A stretch of 64,000 nt of DNA from Ophioderma brevispina (taxonomy: Eukaryota; Echinodermata; Ophiuroidea; Amphilepidida; Ophiodermatidae): NCBI GenBank assembly GCA_023653785.1, contig JAMKCH010012693.1, forward strand, positions 1 to 64,000. Reading direction: 5' to 3'. The notes below the pieces were generated by a model. That model saw nothing but the letters and a program-made list of their open reading frames with translations. It ran no database searches and was not told where the DNA came from. How positions within the stretch are numbered: position 1 is the stretch's first letter; each line of letters begins with the position of its first letter. The translations under genes were made by a program, and so were the position numbers. This document shows positions 1-10,984 of this stretch, piece by piece.

Positions 1-540
1 TATATGGCGGGGTCACAGATGAGGTCAAAGGTCATTGCAGGGTCACTTAGCGGTCCTATCTTGTGTATGTGGTATACATTTTGGTTAAAATGTTTAGCAA
101 TTTTAGTGCCGAGTTTCAGTAGATGGGATCAAGTCATATTGGTATACTATACTGGAGGGCAAGGGGATCATTTATGGGTCATATGGGGTCACAGGTCATT
201 AAGGGGTCACTTAGGGTCATATCTTGTGCATGTGGTAACACTTTTTGGTTAAAAATATTGTACATTTAGTGCAGTGATGTATCAAGTTCATACTGTTTAT
301 GCTGATCATTGAGGCAAGGGGTCCTTCGTTGGGGTCACAGGATTGAAGTCAAAGGTCATTGCATGGGTCACTAGGGTCATTAGATTCTTGTGCAGGTTGT
401 TACACTTTTGGTTTCTAAATGTGTAGGATTTTAGTGCAGGTGACGGCATGAAGTTCATTACTTGGTATGCTTACAGTGAGAACAAGTGGGTCTTTATGTA
501 GGGTCATATGGTTCTATGAGCGGTCATCAAAGGTCATTTC
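1..540. repeat. Approximately 160-bp degenerate tandem repeat
   Basis: The phrase GGTCAC..AGGGTCAT..CTTGTG, followed by a T-rich TTTTGGTT stretch and TTTAGTGC, recurs near 45, 205 and 365, with a weaker copy near 500. The spacing is about 160 bases. The array runs off the left edge, so its full size is unknown. A short open frame at 4-252 is only a reading of this repeat. No gene is seen. Confidence 0.7.
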
Positions 541-1254
541 TGTGTTACTGGGGCTTTGACTACATTAATCGGATGATCGACCTATTTGGGACCGCTTGTC
601 CCTATTTAAAACAAAACTATGCCAGTGGTCTCTTTAACAGTCTAAAATAGATGGTGCTGATCGGATAGTCATATGACCACCGCAGGGATTCAGCAGGTGG
701 TTGATTGCTGTTAACCACTAACTCATTAGTACTCTTCTTCAATAGAGAATTGCTGTCTATAGACAATAACATTTCCGTTGGCGATAAAAAAAAATGGCTC
801 GTTCGTTTTAATAAACTCTTTGTGATCTGACCTTATTTTCGTTCACATTCAATTTGCCTCTCATTAACTTCCAGTGTCTATTCAGCTGGTGGGATATTTT
901 CTTCTGGGAAACATCTTCTTCGCACGTTTTAAGTTACAGAAAGGAACCTGACATGGTAGCAGATTGTATGACTCATCAGAACTTATTGTAACTGAGTAAA
1001 TGTTGTTTTAAGGTTTTCGTTTGGAAGTTATGCACATAACTCATACGTCTAGGAATCAATGGGAGGTAGGATAATTAACCATGTATCGATATAGGGGATG
1101 AATAGATTGTATGTCACTGTATATTCAAATTTAAGAGCATTTCAACCTCATCCCTTTACATTTTACACACAAAGATTACATCTACGTAAGCATAGAAAAC
1201 GTGAGCATAAGTGATTTATCTTGTCGTATTTGTGGTGTTCTTCTCTATCACATG
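541..1254. other. Unassigned single-copy-looking stretch
   Basis: Non-repetitive, AT-rich sequence without a recognisable exon, RNA gene or terminal inverted repeat. Nothing further can be supported. Confidence 0.4.
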
Positions 1255-1870
1255 CCATCCTACTCTCCCACCCCCTACTCTCCCACCAACCCCCTACACT
1301 ACCTCAACCCCAATCTTTCCCACCGACACCAAATCTGCCAATCTAACTCTGAACCTTTATCAGGCCCTACCCCCTAACGGCCCACCCCTAACTCCACCCT
1401 CCCCACCACAATTCTCCATTTCAACTCAATCTCTACTACCAAAACTAACCCCCACAACACCCCTACTCTAGCTTCCACACTCATTAACTCCCCACCCCAA
1501 CTCTCTGCCAATACTCCCCACCCACAAACCCTCATACTGACTCCCCATTTTTGCTCAACACCAACCCCTAATACCCCACCCGTAACTCCTTATACTTCCA
1601 CACCCAACTATGCCTTCACTTGCCCCACTCAACCCCACCCACCAAATCCCAAAACCATTATCCCCACCAATCTCACTACATTGCCAAGTTCAACTCCCCT
1701 TACATGCAACTTCAACTCCCCGACCCCAACCCTCCAACCCCAACCCATTTTTTTTCCCCAACCCAAAAACTTCCCACCCTTCTACCAATCTCATACCCAC
1801 CCCCACCTCACCTCAACTTCCCCACCCTAAACCAAGTGCCAATATTTTCTTGCAATACAATCCTTACTGC
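1255..1870 (+). repeat. G-depleted, C-rich strand-asymmetric tract
   Basis: For about 600 bases the plus strand is composed almost entirely of C, A and T, with only scattered G. Loosely repeated words such as CCCCACC, AACTCCCC and CCCTAC recur. It reads as a degenerate C-rich minisatellite. Open frames at 1211-1471, 1610-1912 and 1620-1916 give Pro/Thr/Ser-rich translations that follow directly from this composition and overlap each other in different frames, so they are not treated as genes. Confidence 0.7.
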
Positions 1871-1904
1871 CCCACACTTATGCTGCACCAAAGATATTTA
1901 TGTG

Positions 1905-2740
1905 GTTTGTAATTAAGGTGGTCCTTACACATTGTTTAGGTCATATAGAATGAGCTAATTAGTTTTCATGAGCATGCTGATCTGTACAAAAAAAATTTAA
2001 CACAACACCACAAGTCACCGTGTTGAATCACACTCCCCCCCCCAAGTTCATGGGTAGTCTGTTTTGTTGGTACAGTGGTTCAAAATTGTTGTTCATATGT
2101 CAATGATCTCATTTAAAGGTGCGTGTTCCGATGCCTTGGGACCCCAGCTGATTTATTCGGAAGTAGTCAAATGTAGTATCGATTTGATATCAGAGGAAAG
2201 AACACGTACTGTTCTACCTGTCAGTCCTGGAATTTAAGTCACAAAATCATTTCATCCCAAGAAGTTCATAAAATGGCGTTTTAATGGTTAACAATCAATA
2301 TTAGCACGAATATTTGAATAGGGTTTGCACTATGCATTATTGCTTCTACCATCAAAACTTGCATTTGTTTCCCACGGTACTACAGGGGATATGTGCAAGA
2401 GCCAGGCCTATCATATCAAGTAGAGAACACAATAGATATAATTCAGCACAAGTACCTTTAATATTTATAAAGCAGATATCTTGCTGAGCTATTTACAGCC
2501 ACCAGAAGTTAGAAGTAATAATGAAAGTACTTACTACACTATCAAGTTTTAAAGTTGCACGTAGTTGTAAAGTTGAGTACTAACAGTCAGTAGACATAAG
2601 CCACACATACAAGATCATGTACATTGGGATAACATAAGCAGCACATATTACGGGGCCCAAAATAAACAAAATAACACCTTAAATTTGGTATTACATGCAG
2701 CCCTTGGATACTTCCGTTCTGTGATGCCCACATTTGAAGA
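1905..2740. other. Unassigned AT-rich stretch
   Basis: No gene, RNA or repeat boundary is seen. A run of about 10 C near 2034 is one of several homopolymer C/G tracts in the window. The frame at 2587-2835 on the minus strand has no domain signal and reaches into the tandem repeat that follows. Confidence 0.35.
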
Positions 2741-2749
2741 ACCAATGGC

Positions 2750-5050
2750 ATTGCCAACTTGTTTTGGTAAAAATGTGTTTTTTCTTCTAATTTTCCCAAA
2801 ATGGGCAAAAATGCACTTTTTATCTCCAATTCCAAAGCAATTTCAAATAATTTCTCAAATTAAAAAAACAAAAAAATTATTTATTTTTTTTTTTTAATAT
2901 AAAACCTATTTAACAAGAAAAACTCATACATTTTAGCCCTTGGAACAATATGATTCCCCGGACCTGAAAAACGGTTGTTTCTTGGGTTAAAAGTCAATGA
3001 CTTTGACACAAAGTAACTTTAAAACGTGTCTATGTGTTAATGATTTGACATTTTCGTGATATATGCCCCTATGTGGGGGAAAATTTGGGGGATTAAATAC
3101 CATTAAACTCCCTTAAGAGCCATTAGTATCCTAGTGAGAAAGTTTTTAATCTTCAAATCCAATTGTTTGTTCAAAAATGAACAAAAGCAAAGAAGGCCAT
3201 AGAACCCTTTCATGATATATGCATTCTATTTGCAAACACATTTGGAAATACCATTGAACTCCCAAAGGGCTTAGTATCATGGTGAGTAAAATGGGATCTC
3301 AAATTGCACCAATGACTAACAATGCCCTTTTTTACCCAAAAATTGAAAATATGTCATTCTGACTCATGCCCTCAACTTGATTCAGCGCTCGACACACCCA
3401 ATGCATTTTCTTTAATATGACAGCCTAATGCGATTGCATGTATATGTAAATGGTAGATTTCCTAATCTGACCCTGGGAGAAAATGTGGATTTTCTTAGAT
3501 TTAACGGTCTGACCTTGACACAGAAAACTCCCCCAAAAATGTTGTCCATGTATTCCTATGGAAATGAAATTCTCCAGGATATTATGCACACTATTGTATG
3601 AACATATTTGGGAAATACCATTGAAACTCCCCCAAAGCGCATAGTATCATGAGTGAGTACAAACTAATCTTCAAAATTCAAATTTTTGATATTTTTAATG
3701 TTTTCTTTTAAAATGACAAAAAATGCACTTTTTTGCCCAAAATTTGAAAAAAACTATTTTGCACCATGAATCACCATTGAATTACATTTCACAGGATAGA
3801 AAAATGTTTCTCTTTAATACCCTAATTCGCACAAAAAGTATGCAAAGGTAAATGGACAGGGCCTCCTAATCTGAACCTGACCTGAAAAAGTTGGGTTTCT
3901 TGGTTTAAAGTTCATTGGACCTTTGGACCAGAATAACTTTTAAAATGTGTTTGTGTATTCTATGAAACTTTTTTGCTTTTGGAATCGTTTATGGGGGCGT
4001 TATTGAGAAAATACCAGTTAATTCCCCAAAGAGCAAATGTCAAGATGAGGATAAATATAATCTTCAAAATTCAAAATTTTGCACAAAAAAATGAGCAAAA
4101 ATGACAAAAAATTTCCTTTTTGCACCACACCAAAATTTGAAACTATTTGAATTAATCCCATTGAAATTGAATTCAATATTAAAAAATTAATATTTTTAAA
4201 GGCATATTTTATATGACACATTATTCCACAAGAATGATGCATATAATATGTAATGGTAGGCCTCTTAATCTGAACCCTGACCGGAAAAAGGTGATTTATT
4301 GGATTTAAGGTCATTGACCTTGCCACAGAAATAACTTTAGAATGTCTTGTTGTAGTCCTACAAAATAAACTTTTTATTGATATTGGACAGTATATGGGGG
4401 CAGTTTTGGGAAAATTACACAGTTAACTCGCCAACGAGCAAATTATAATGGTGAGTAAAAAAGTAATCTTCCAAAATTAAAATTTTGACCCAAAAATGAG
4501 CAAATAAATGACAAAAAATGCCCTTGTGCCAAAAAATTTGAAAACTATTTTGCATCTCCCATTTGAAATTGAATTCACGTAATAGAAAAAATGTATTCTC
4601 TCTAATATGACAACTAAATTTGAACCAAGATGATGCATATAGTACATGGTAGGCCTCCTATCTGAATCCTGACCTGAAAAAAGGTGATTTTCTTGGATTA
4701 AAGGTCATTGACCTAGGCCAAAGAATAACTTTAGAATGTGCTTGTGTATTCCTACAAAATTTTGTATTGGATTATATGGGACAGTTTGTTGGGCAGTTTT
4801 GGAAAGAATACCAGTTAACTTCGCCAAGAGCAATTAGCATGATGAGTAAAAACGTCGTAATCTTCAAAATTCAAAATTTTGCCCAAAAATGAGCAAAAAA
4901 ATGACAAAAAATGCACTTTTTTGCCCAAAATTGAAAATCTATTTGCATTATTTCCTCAAAAATTGGTTCACTGATAGAAAAAATCATTCTCTTTCACATT
5001 GATACCTAAAATTTGACAAAAATTAATGATTCTTAGTCTAGTTCAAGGAT
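2750..5050. repeat. Approximately 400-bp tandem repeat array
   Basis: A block reading CTGAACCTGACC(T)GAAAAAGGTGATTT..TTGGATTAAAGGTCATTGACC begins near 3470, 3873, 4272 and 4664, about 395-400 bases apart, with a more distant copy near 2955. Between these blocks each unit carries AAACTCCCAAAGAGC, GTGAGTAAAA, and TTTTGCCCAAAATTTGAAAA words. Copies are diverged by substitutions and small indels. Frames such as 4018-4326 (minus) fall inside the array and are not credible genes. Confidence 0.8.
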
Positions 5051-6040
5051 GTAATATAGTGGTGTATTCCTAAATTTGCCTCATGATGACTTCTGGAGAC
5101 TCTAAATGACCCATAGTTGACCTCCACACAGGCTACAAATTTCACAACATCATACATTGCAGCTGGACAAGAGCTTTACGGTGATGTATGTTGTGATGAG
5201 TATTACCTCCGGTAGGGGTACTCCTTAAATAGCCACTTTTGCCCATTTCCACTCTACTATATAAAAATGGCAGACACAAACGCCTAAAAAATGCAGAGTA
5301 CGCTAACATAAGTTAATCTGTACAAAAGAAGCGGCATTTTGCAAGGCATTGTAAATAATTTTGAACTACTACCAGGAAAAAGAACTAGGAATATCATTTT
5401 GCCCAAAATGGTGGCCAATAAGAAGGACGATTATGGCGGTCAAAGGGCAAATTGGTTTAATAAAATGTGCATTTTAATGGAAATGGTAGCCCATTTTGAT
5501 TTTCACCAAGCTGTTTTCAGATAATCTTGAAGACTATCTAAGTTGAGTAATAAAACGTTTAACAAATTGAATACACGCTTTTAGAGAGCAACGAAATAAT
5601 TCCACCAAACAACCACAGTAACTGCTTAAATGACTGTAGTTAACGCAAAATTTCAGCCATCTTGAATTCTTTGCCCGCGATTTTGAGAAACAATGAGGCC
5701 TATTATGTTTTCTTGTAGTAGCTCAGACAAGAAGGTTAACAATGCATCGGTTAAATTACGATAATATCCTTAACAATAAAACTTAAGGTTATCCATCAAT
5801 GTATTGCGCATTTGTGAGTGGGCCAATTTTGAATGCTTTCTATTACTTGAAATTCACTTTGTCAAAAGCAAAGGCCTATGTGTTTGTAAATTCAAAGAGG
5901 AAATTGAGAGTTTTTGTATGAATGTTCTTTTTAAGTAAAAAATCAGGGTGGCCCAAAAGCTTATTTTGAAGAATATAGTTTATGCAACTTAGTGAATATG
6001 TGGCAGGAAAGTAGATTAGTTATGACCTGTGATGTAACTG
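5051..6040. other. Unassigned stretch
   Basis: AT-rich DNA with a 61-codon frame at 5339-5524. That frame has no recognisable domain, no splice context that I trust, and no homology I recognise. I see no repeat boundary. Confidence 0.35.
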
Positions 6041-6044
6041 TCTA

Positions 6045-6552
6045 TCCTTCTGTTGACTCACAATAGATGTTATGGTGTGCATCAGATTTATGTTCAGCCA
6101 TTGCTGAAGGTTTGCGCCAAGGTGCAGTAGACTTCTGTTCTTTTAGTCTCTTCCCCAAACTGTCTAGTTTGGCCTATGTATGACTTAGGGCACTCTCCGC
6201 AAGCAATCTCGTTTACAACACCAGATTTTCTTTCATTTGGGGATGGGGTTCGGTACTCCCTTAAGGTGTTATGAGGCTTAAAACATGTGGCAACCCCGTA
6301 AGCTTTGAAGATTCGTTGTAATTGAGACAAACAGTCGACAAAGGGCAAGGTAATGAAGGTCTAACTCTTCCCAGAGGTTTGATTGTTGGCAGCTGGAATG
6401 TCAGTCTTGTTTGCATCTTGAGTGTTCCTTTTGGCTAGATCGAAAGTCCAACTGCGATATCCGCAGTGTGCTAGAGCTGACTTGAAGACTGGATATTGCA
6501 AGAGGCACCCTTCCTGTACCCACTCCCGCTTGCGATATTTTTTTTTGCACAA
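6045..6552 (-). pseudogene. Penelope-like element fragment (C-terminal, GIY-YIG region)
   Basis: Minus-strand reading 6552 to 6094 is one frame interrupted by an in-frame TAG at 6361-6363. It carries the layout typical of the C-terminal part of Penelope-like elements: a LPFVDCLSQLQRIFKAYG segment, a PHNTLRE segment, then KSGVVNEIACGECPKSYIGQT. The YIGQT (6166-6180) sits where the YIG half of a GIY-YIG nuclease is expected, preceded by a Cys-X2-Cys pair. After the stop at 6094-6096, another frame near 6065-6090 continues with an AEHKSDAHH-like reading that fits the distal part of the same domain, so a frameshift is likely. The reverse transcriptase part is missing, so this is a dead 3' remnant. 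An alternative, another retroelement with a captured GIY-YIG domain, cannot be excluded. Confidence 0.75.
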
Positions 6553-6767
6553 CCAACCCTGGTATACCCTACATGATGTGTTTTGACACTGATTTTAACT
6601 TCTCTTAAAAATATTAAGACTGATTAAATCAAACAATGGTTTCGCAGGGATTCGGACCAGTAACCTTTGTATCTGTAGTTATCTATCTGTCAGAAAGGTG
6701 TTATTTTCTGATAATTCAATTAAGTTTTACGGAATAAAGCTCAAACACACTAATCTTTATTATAACT

Positions 6768-7022
6768 TGAGTTCGAGCCCCGCCGTGGCCAACGTGTTGT
6801 GTCCCTGGGCAAGACACATCATCTCGCTTGTCTCACTTCACCCAGGTGTAAATGGGGAGCTGTTAGGGGTAGTCATACTGTGTGCTGTTATTTTTATATA
6901 TTATAATTGGCTGCCGAATTTACAATATGTGAAAATGTGATTTATCCAAGTGACAGCGGAATAAATGTAAAGCGTTTTGAGACTTAATTGTATAAATTGC
7001 TATATAAATACTTGCATTTATT
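6768..7022 (+). mobile_element. SINE body and tail, head degraded
   Basis: A tRNA B-box-like GAGTTCGAGCCCC lies at about 6769. It is followed by AACGTGTTGTGTCCCTGGGCAAGACAC, which is shared with the better preserved SINE near 44.6 kb. The copy ends in AAAGCGTTTTGAGAC...GCTATATAAATACTTGCATTTATT, a common SINE/LINE tail style. No convincing A box is found 40-50 bases upstream, so the 5' tRNA-like part is lost or replaced. The frame at 6698-6940 only reads through this copy. Confidence 0.65.
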
Positions 7023-8562
7023 GACACTGAACACTTAAAAACAAAACACTGTCTAAAATACGACACTCTTGAGTTTAGAGTAAAATTCATTCAAAATAAA
7101 TCTTACCTATCAATTAAGATTTTACTTTTTCATACCTTTGCCCATACCCAATATCATTTATCGTGAACCACATTGGAATTTCAAATTGTTTCTATCATCT
7201 TTGCAGGAGAAAATGTGTCTAGGAAAGCAACTGTTTTCACAATTTCACATTTGATAGCAGTAGGTTATAATAAATATTTTCTTCCAACATTTTTTTTTAA
7301 TTGCAAGAGTGTTACTGAACTTGAGATATGAATTATCCACATACATATTGTAATCCATATAATTCATTAAAAAAACCTTACACATCAAGTAACGTGATTA
7401 AAATTTTAATTTTTAAGACCGTTGCCTTTACCTATAGGCCGTGATACGTTTGCGATTTTACCATCTTTCCGTGCTACAGCACTGGGGATAACTTAGTTCC
7501 TTCAGTAAAATTTTAAAAATATTATGTTCATGATTTTAAAAGGTATGTCGCTGAATACCATTGCATTTCTTGGTAAATTGAATAGAAATAGGGTTTTAAA
7601 GACAATAACTTGCAGATTTAGGTTATGCATAAATTAGGTCATCCCTTGCCATGGGCTTTTCTTTCATGAATTTTGTACCTTTATATTTTCTTTTCGAAAA
7701 AAAATATCTCAAGATTTCTTTCAAATGTATTTTCTGTTTCAGTATGACAAGAGGAAATATTTGACACCACTTTCAACAACATCGGAGCATTTACCCCAGG
7801 GTGACCTTGAACCATTGTGGGGCTGTACCGCTTTAACTGAAGGTTGGAACCTAGGCAAATATATACTTTTTCTAATCCTTATAAGGAGGCGAACGCGTTA
7901 GTGTACTCGTTTTTAAATTTTTCCCTGTACAATTATTCCCCCCTTGAAGCGGGCAGCAGTGCGAAAATTTGAACCCCATCATTTTCTGACAGTCTAGGCC
8001 CTATTGAAACCCAAACAGCAACAAAATCAATTTTAGCATGAAAATCCTATGGGAATACACACCAAACCACACTATACTGACATATGAGAGAATGTTGACA
8101 AAATTAGTTAATAATTTCTTACTCTATGAACCATTCTCTTTTTTCGCACAAACACACAAACAAAACACACAACTCATTTTGAGCTCAACACCTCGGTTTC
8201 ATAATGATATGATATCATGTGATGAAAGCATTTTGAATTTTAGTGAAACTGATGTTCACACATACCGACACATTTGAACGCGAATTAAAAGTAATCAATA
8301 CGTGCAGCGAACTTCAGAATAGTATACAAGTGTCTAGATTTTAGGTAATCTTACAATTGTGATTATAAATGAAAAACGCCACCCAATTGCATCAACAAAT
8401 TTTTACATATTTCCAAAAATTTAACACTGATTTTCTCAAAACAGCTTTGTTTCCTCATGTGTCGGTATGTCAGAACAGCGACGGATCATAATCATTGACG
8501 ATGGTATATCTGTCATACGGCTACTTTGTATAACTATGGAAATTACATTAAATAAACAAAAT
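7023..8562. other. Unassigned AT-rich stretch
   Basis: No exon, RNA or inverted-repeat element recognised. The frame 8038-8277 (plus) is low complexity in composition and shows no domain. In the favoured model this region lies beyond the 3' end of the minus-strand gene. Confidence 0.35.
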
Positions 8563-8857
8563 GGCCAGTATTCCAAAAATGTGTTTGAGAACTGTTTAAA
8601 CGAACGTTTATCTCAGAAATAGTGAGGTAGATAGGGTATAATGTTTAAACTACGGTAAAAGCATCAAATTTTTCATATTATACCAAAAATAAAAAAACAT
8701 AGTTCTGTACTAACAAACTAATATCTATTTTACTTTGAAGAAAATAATCTTTTTTTAATAATTTAATGAATCTTACTTATCCACCTATTTCAAAGATAAA
8801 CGATTGTTTAGTTAAATTAGTTAAACGATTGTTAAACATTTTTTTGGAAAACGGGCC
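8563..8857. mobile_element. MITE-like element with GGCC..TATTCCAAAA-type ends
   Basis: The left end GGCCAGTATTCCAAAAATGTGTTTGAGAAC pairs with the right end, which reads in reverse complement as GGCCCGTTTTCCAAAAAAATGTTTAACAATC. The arms carry further matching TTTAAACGAACGTTT-type words. About 295 bp long with no coding capacity. Its termini resemble those of the element at 17224-17381 (GGCCGGTATTCCAAAAG), so both may belong to one family. A target duplication is not clear. Confidence 0.55.
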
Positions 8858-8952
8858 AATATGTTTAAATATCACCAGACATTTGCAAATTGTGGCATCA
8901 CATCACATGTTAGCCTTTGAGTGATTTGTAGTTTCCTTTTTTATCAAACAAA

Positions 8953-9053
8953 ATGTACATATACAGTGCTTCTTCATTGTCTTTCTATCATCATCAAAAA
9001 CATATTCAGTATCAAATGTCAGTTCCTCTCGCCATAATATGCAAATTTGATCT
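8953..9053 (-). other. Candidate 3' untranslated region
   Basis: Follows the TAG at 9054-9056 of the predicted last exon. It contains a GATGATGATAG run and no further long frame. The extent is guessed; the nearest plausible signal, ATTAAA on the minus strand, is at 8762-8767 and falls inside a MITE. Confidence 0.3.
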
Positions 9054-9148
9054 CTATATGTCATTTTTGTCGCCGCTTATAACACTACTTCTCGTGGAAG
9101 TCGTTGAGCCTGGATGTCGTGGGGCAGCCTTTGTGTCATCCTCTTCAT
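9054..9148 (-). CDS. Predicted last coding exon of a minus-strand gene (acidic Ser/Thr-rich C-terminus)
   Basis: On the minus strand an acceptor (pyrimidine-rich CTTTTTTTGTTTTACTATCATAATAG) precedes 9148. From the second base of a codon the exon reads EEDDTKAAPRHPGSTTST, then RSSVISGDKNDI and a TAG at 9054-9056. The open phase needs one base from the previous exon. The exon at 17621-17684 ends in exactly one spare G, giving an Asp at the junction and the motif FDSLL-DEE, which repeats FDAMLVDEE of the exon at 24778-24915. This motif-level match, not a family hit, is the reason for the call. A longer frame from 9245 reads on into the putative intron, so the exon was cut at the acceptor. A candidate polyadenylation signal (minus-strand ATTAAA) lies at 8762-8767. 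The function of the tail is unknown. Confidence 0.6.
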
Positions 9149-9539
9149 CTATTATGATAGTAAAACAAAAAAAGTTATCACAATTTTTTTCGAACGATAA
9201 GGCTTTACATCGATCATTGCCTAAATTCGTTGCAGCTCTTAGCACAGCTGTTCTTATTCTTACCTGGAACTTGTCCCCTCGAAACGACCGATCTGGCTAA
9301 CGCATGTATATATGTATATCAGGTCACCTTTGAGCTCAACATCTTACTATAATTCACGAAAACCATGTATGTATATATGTTTGTCCCTAGATCACGCCTT
9401 CAGTTTTTCGTCAATATTCGCCAAATTTCCACCACCTATAGTTCTACATAGTGGAAGTTTCTTGCCGGAGAGCTTTTCTCAAAATCGATGACGTTACCAA
9501 GGAAAAAATCTTAAAACAACAGAAAATGGTCAAATCCAT

Positions 9540-10040
9540 CACTGACGCAACGTTGTGGCAACGCACTTTTCAGTCAACCGATAGTAGCAGTGTGTAGTAA
9601 CAGCGTGCGAACTGCGTGCTGAGACAGCGTACACGAGGCAGTTGCTACGGGTGAGTGTACGCAGGGCGCAGTTGTTGTACGGGTGTGTGTTAGTACCAAC
9701 GACGTAAATATTTATTATTCCAAGCTCTGTGTTAGTACGCAGAACTTTTTGTGGGGCAACGGGGAAGCATAGTTGCTTTGGTTGTCGCTGCGTGGCCCCT
9801 ACACGGCGGACCGGTCAAAGTTGAACGGGTTGAGCTTCAAAATATGAATTTATTCTTCCAAGTTTCTTTTCACGACCATAAATGTGAGACACGGGGCGTG
9901 GTCGCGCAGGCCCCTGCATTGCATGGCGGGGACACGAGCACAATGCACGGAAGAGTTTACTGGAACCGAAAATTACGGACAATTTAGTAAGTTAGTAATA
10001 AACTTTCCATTGCACGACACGGGGGGAGTTACCATAAGAG
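9540..10040 (+). promoter_or_regulatory. CpG-richer patch with a strong donor-like site and degenerate direct repeats
   Basis: This patch is clearly richer in CG dinucleotides than its surroundings. At 9641-9656 it has GCTACGGGTGAGTGTA, a good plus-strand splice donor (CGG|GTGAGT). Words are repeated about 135 bases apart (AATATTTATTATTCCAAG near 9707 and AATATGAATTTATTCTTCCAAG near 9841), and GGCAACG / CACGGGG words recur. A first non-coding exon with its promoter is one reading, a degenerate GC-rich repeat another. The open frames 9751-9987 and 9884-10075 overlap in different frames and show no domain. Confidence 0.25.
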
Positions 10041-10860
10041 GATATGGTGGTGAACGAGAGCGAGGAGGAGATTAGAAGACGGTATGTTTCGAAAGGGCCT
10101 TAATAAGCCTTAATATCAGTGCGGGCCTGGACCTTTTTTTGGGGGGGATGGCTAATTTTTCCCTTAATCATTGGAGACGTGTAATGTACTACCGACAAAA
10201 AAACCGGCTAGCTCGCTCACCGGTTGACCCGATTTTTTTTGTCAATCGATAATCTAACAAGCAGGGATTGGGGATTCTAGATCAACCTACATCAACTGCA
10301 GTGCATATTTTATTGTTATAAGGCTTTGCCCGCTGTAATTTAGTGCATTACCCTCATAAAAAAAACCCCAGCTTTTCAAAAAGAAAAATGTACCGACGAA
10401 ACATATTTCCATGCTGGCTAGACTCTGCTCCGAGATGGATATTTTCCCCGACCTGGCTGGCAAACCAAACCCCCCCTCCCCGGTGCGCACGCCATGTTAA
10501 GAATATGGCAATTCCCGCATGCCGGTGAATCCTGATGGCATGGCCCGTGAAGTTTAAGAGAAGATGAAGGAATGTGGTAAACCGACAGGGAATTACGAGA
10601 GATGATACCTTAATTTCTGATCCCTTTTATTTGACGCAATACGTAACAGCTGGAACGACAACTACGGAGATGATAGACTATATACGGCGTTTGCGGGTTA
10701 TGTAACACAAAAGTAGCATAATAGTGCTGGAACACAGTGTCCCGGAACAGGGTAGGATGACTTAAAAGGAAAAAAAATAGGTAAAATAAACCTGTGTTGA
10801 ATTCCGGTTGCGAGTGAGAAATTTACGAAAATACAAAATGCGACTAAAGAAAGACAAGAC
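10041..10860. other. Unassigned stretch
   Basis: Small hairpin ACCGGCTAGCTCGCTCACCGGTT near 10203 and homopolymer runs. Two opposite frames around 10287-10528 overlap and neither has a recognisable domain. Confidence 0.35.
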
Positions 10861-10869
10861 ACCGTTCTT

Positions 10870-10940
10870 CAGTGATCGCTTCGTTTAGTGATCGCTTCCG
10901 TTTCAGTGATCGCTTCCAGTTCAGTGATCGCTCCCGTTCA
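10870..10940 (+). repeat. Approximately 17-bp tandem repeat, four copies
   Basis: GTGATCGCT(T/C)CCGTTTCA-type units begin at 10872, 10888, 10905 and 10923, each starting with the invariant word GTGATCGCT. The tract ends about 15 bases before a perfect hairpin. Confidence 0.8.
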
Positions 10941-10954
10941 ATCAGCTAGCGGCA

Positions 10955-10975
10955 AGCCCGCGCGAAGCGCGGGCT
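10955..10975. other. Perfect 9-bp GC hairpin with GAA loop
   Basis: AGCCCGCGC (10955-10963), loop GAA, then GCGCGGGCT (10967-10975). It contains the very stable GCGAAGC mini-hairpin core and lies between a short tandem repeat and the left end of the foldback element. Confidence 0.7.
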
Positions 10976-10984
10976 CCCGCTGTT

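Noticed and set aside
1211..1916. Three Pro/Thr-rich plus frames
   Set aside because: Overlapping in different frames within a nearly G-free tract; lack of G removes most stop codons.
8953..9300. 115-codon plus-strand frame opposite the predicted last exon
   Set aside because: The minus strand has acceptor, phase and motif agreement with two other exons. The plus frame has none of these and no domain.
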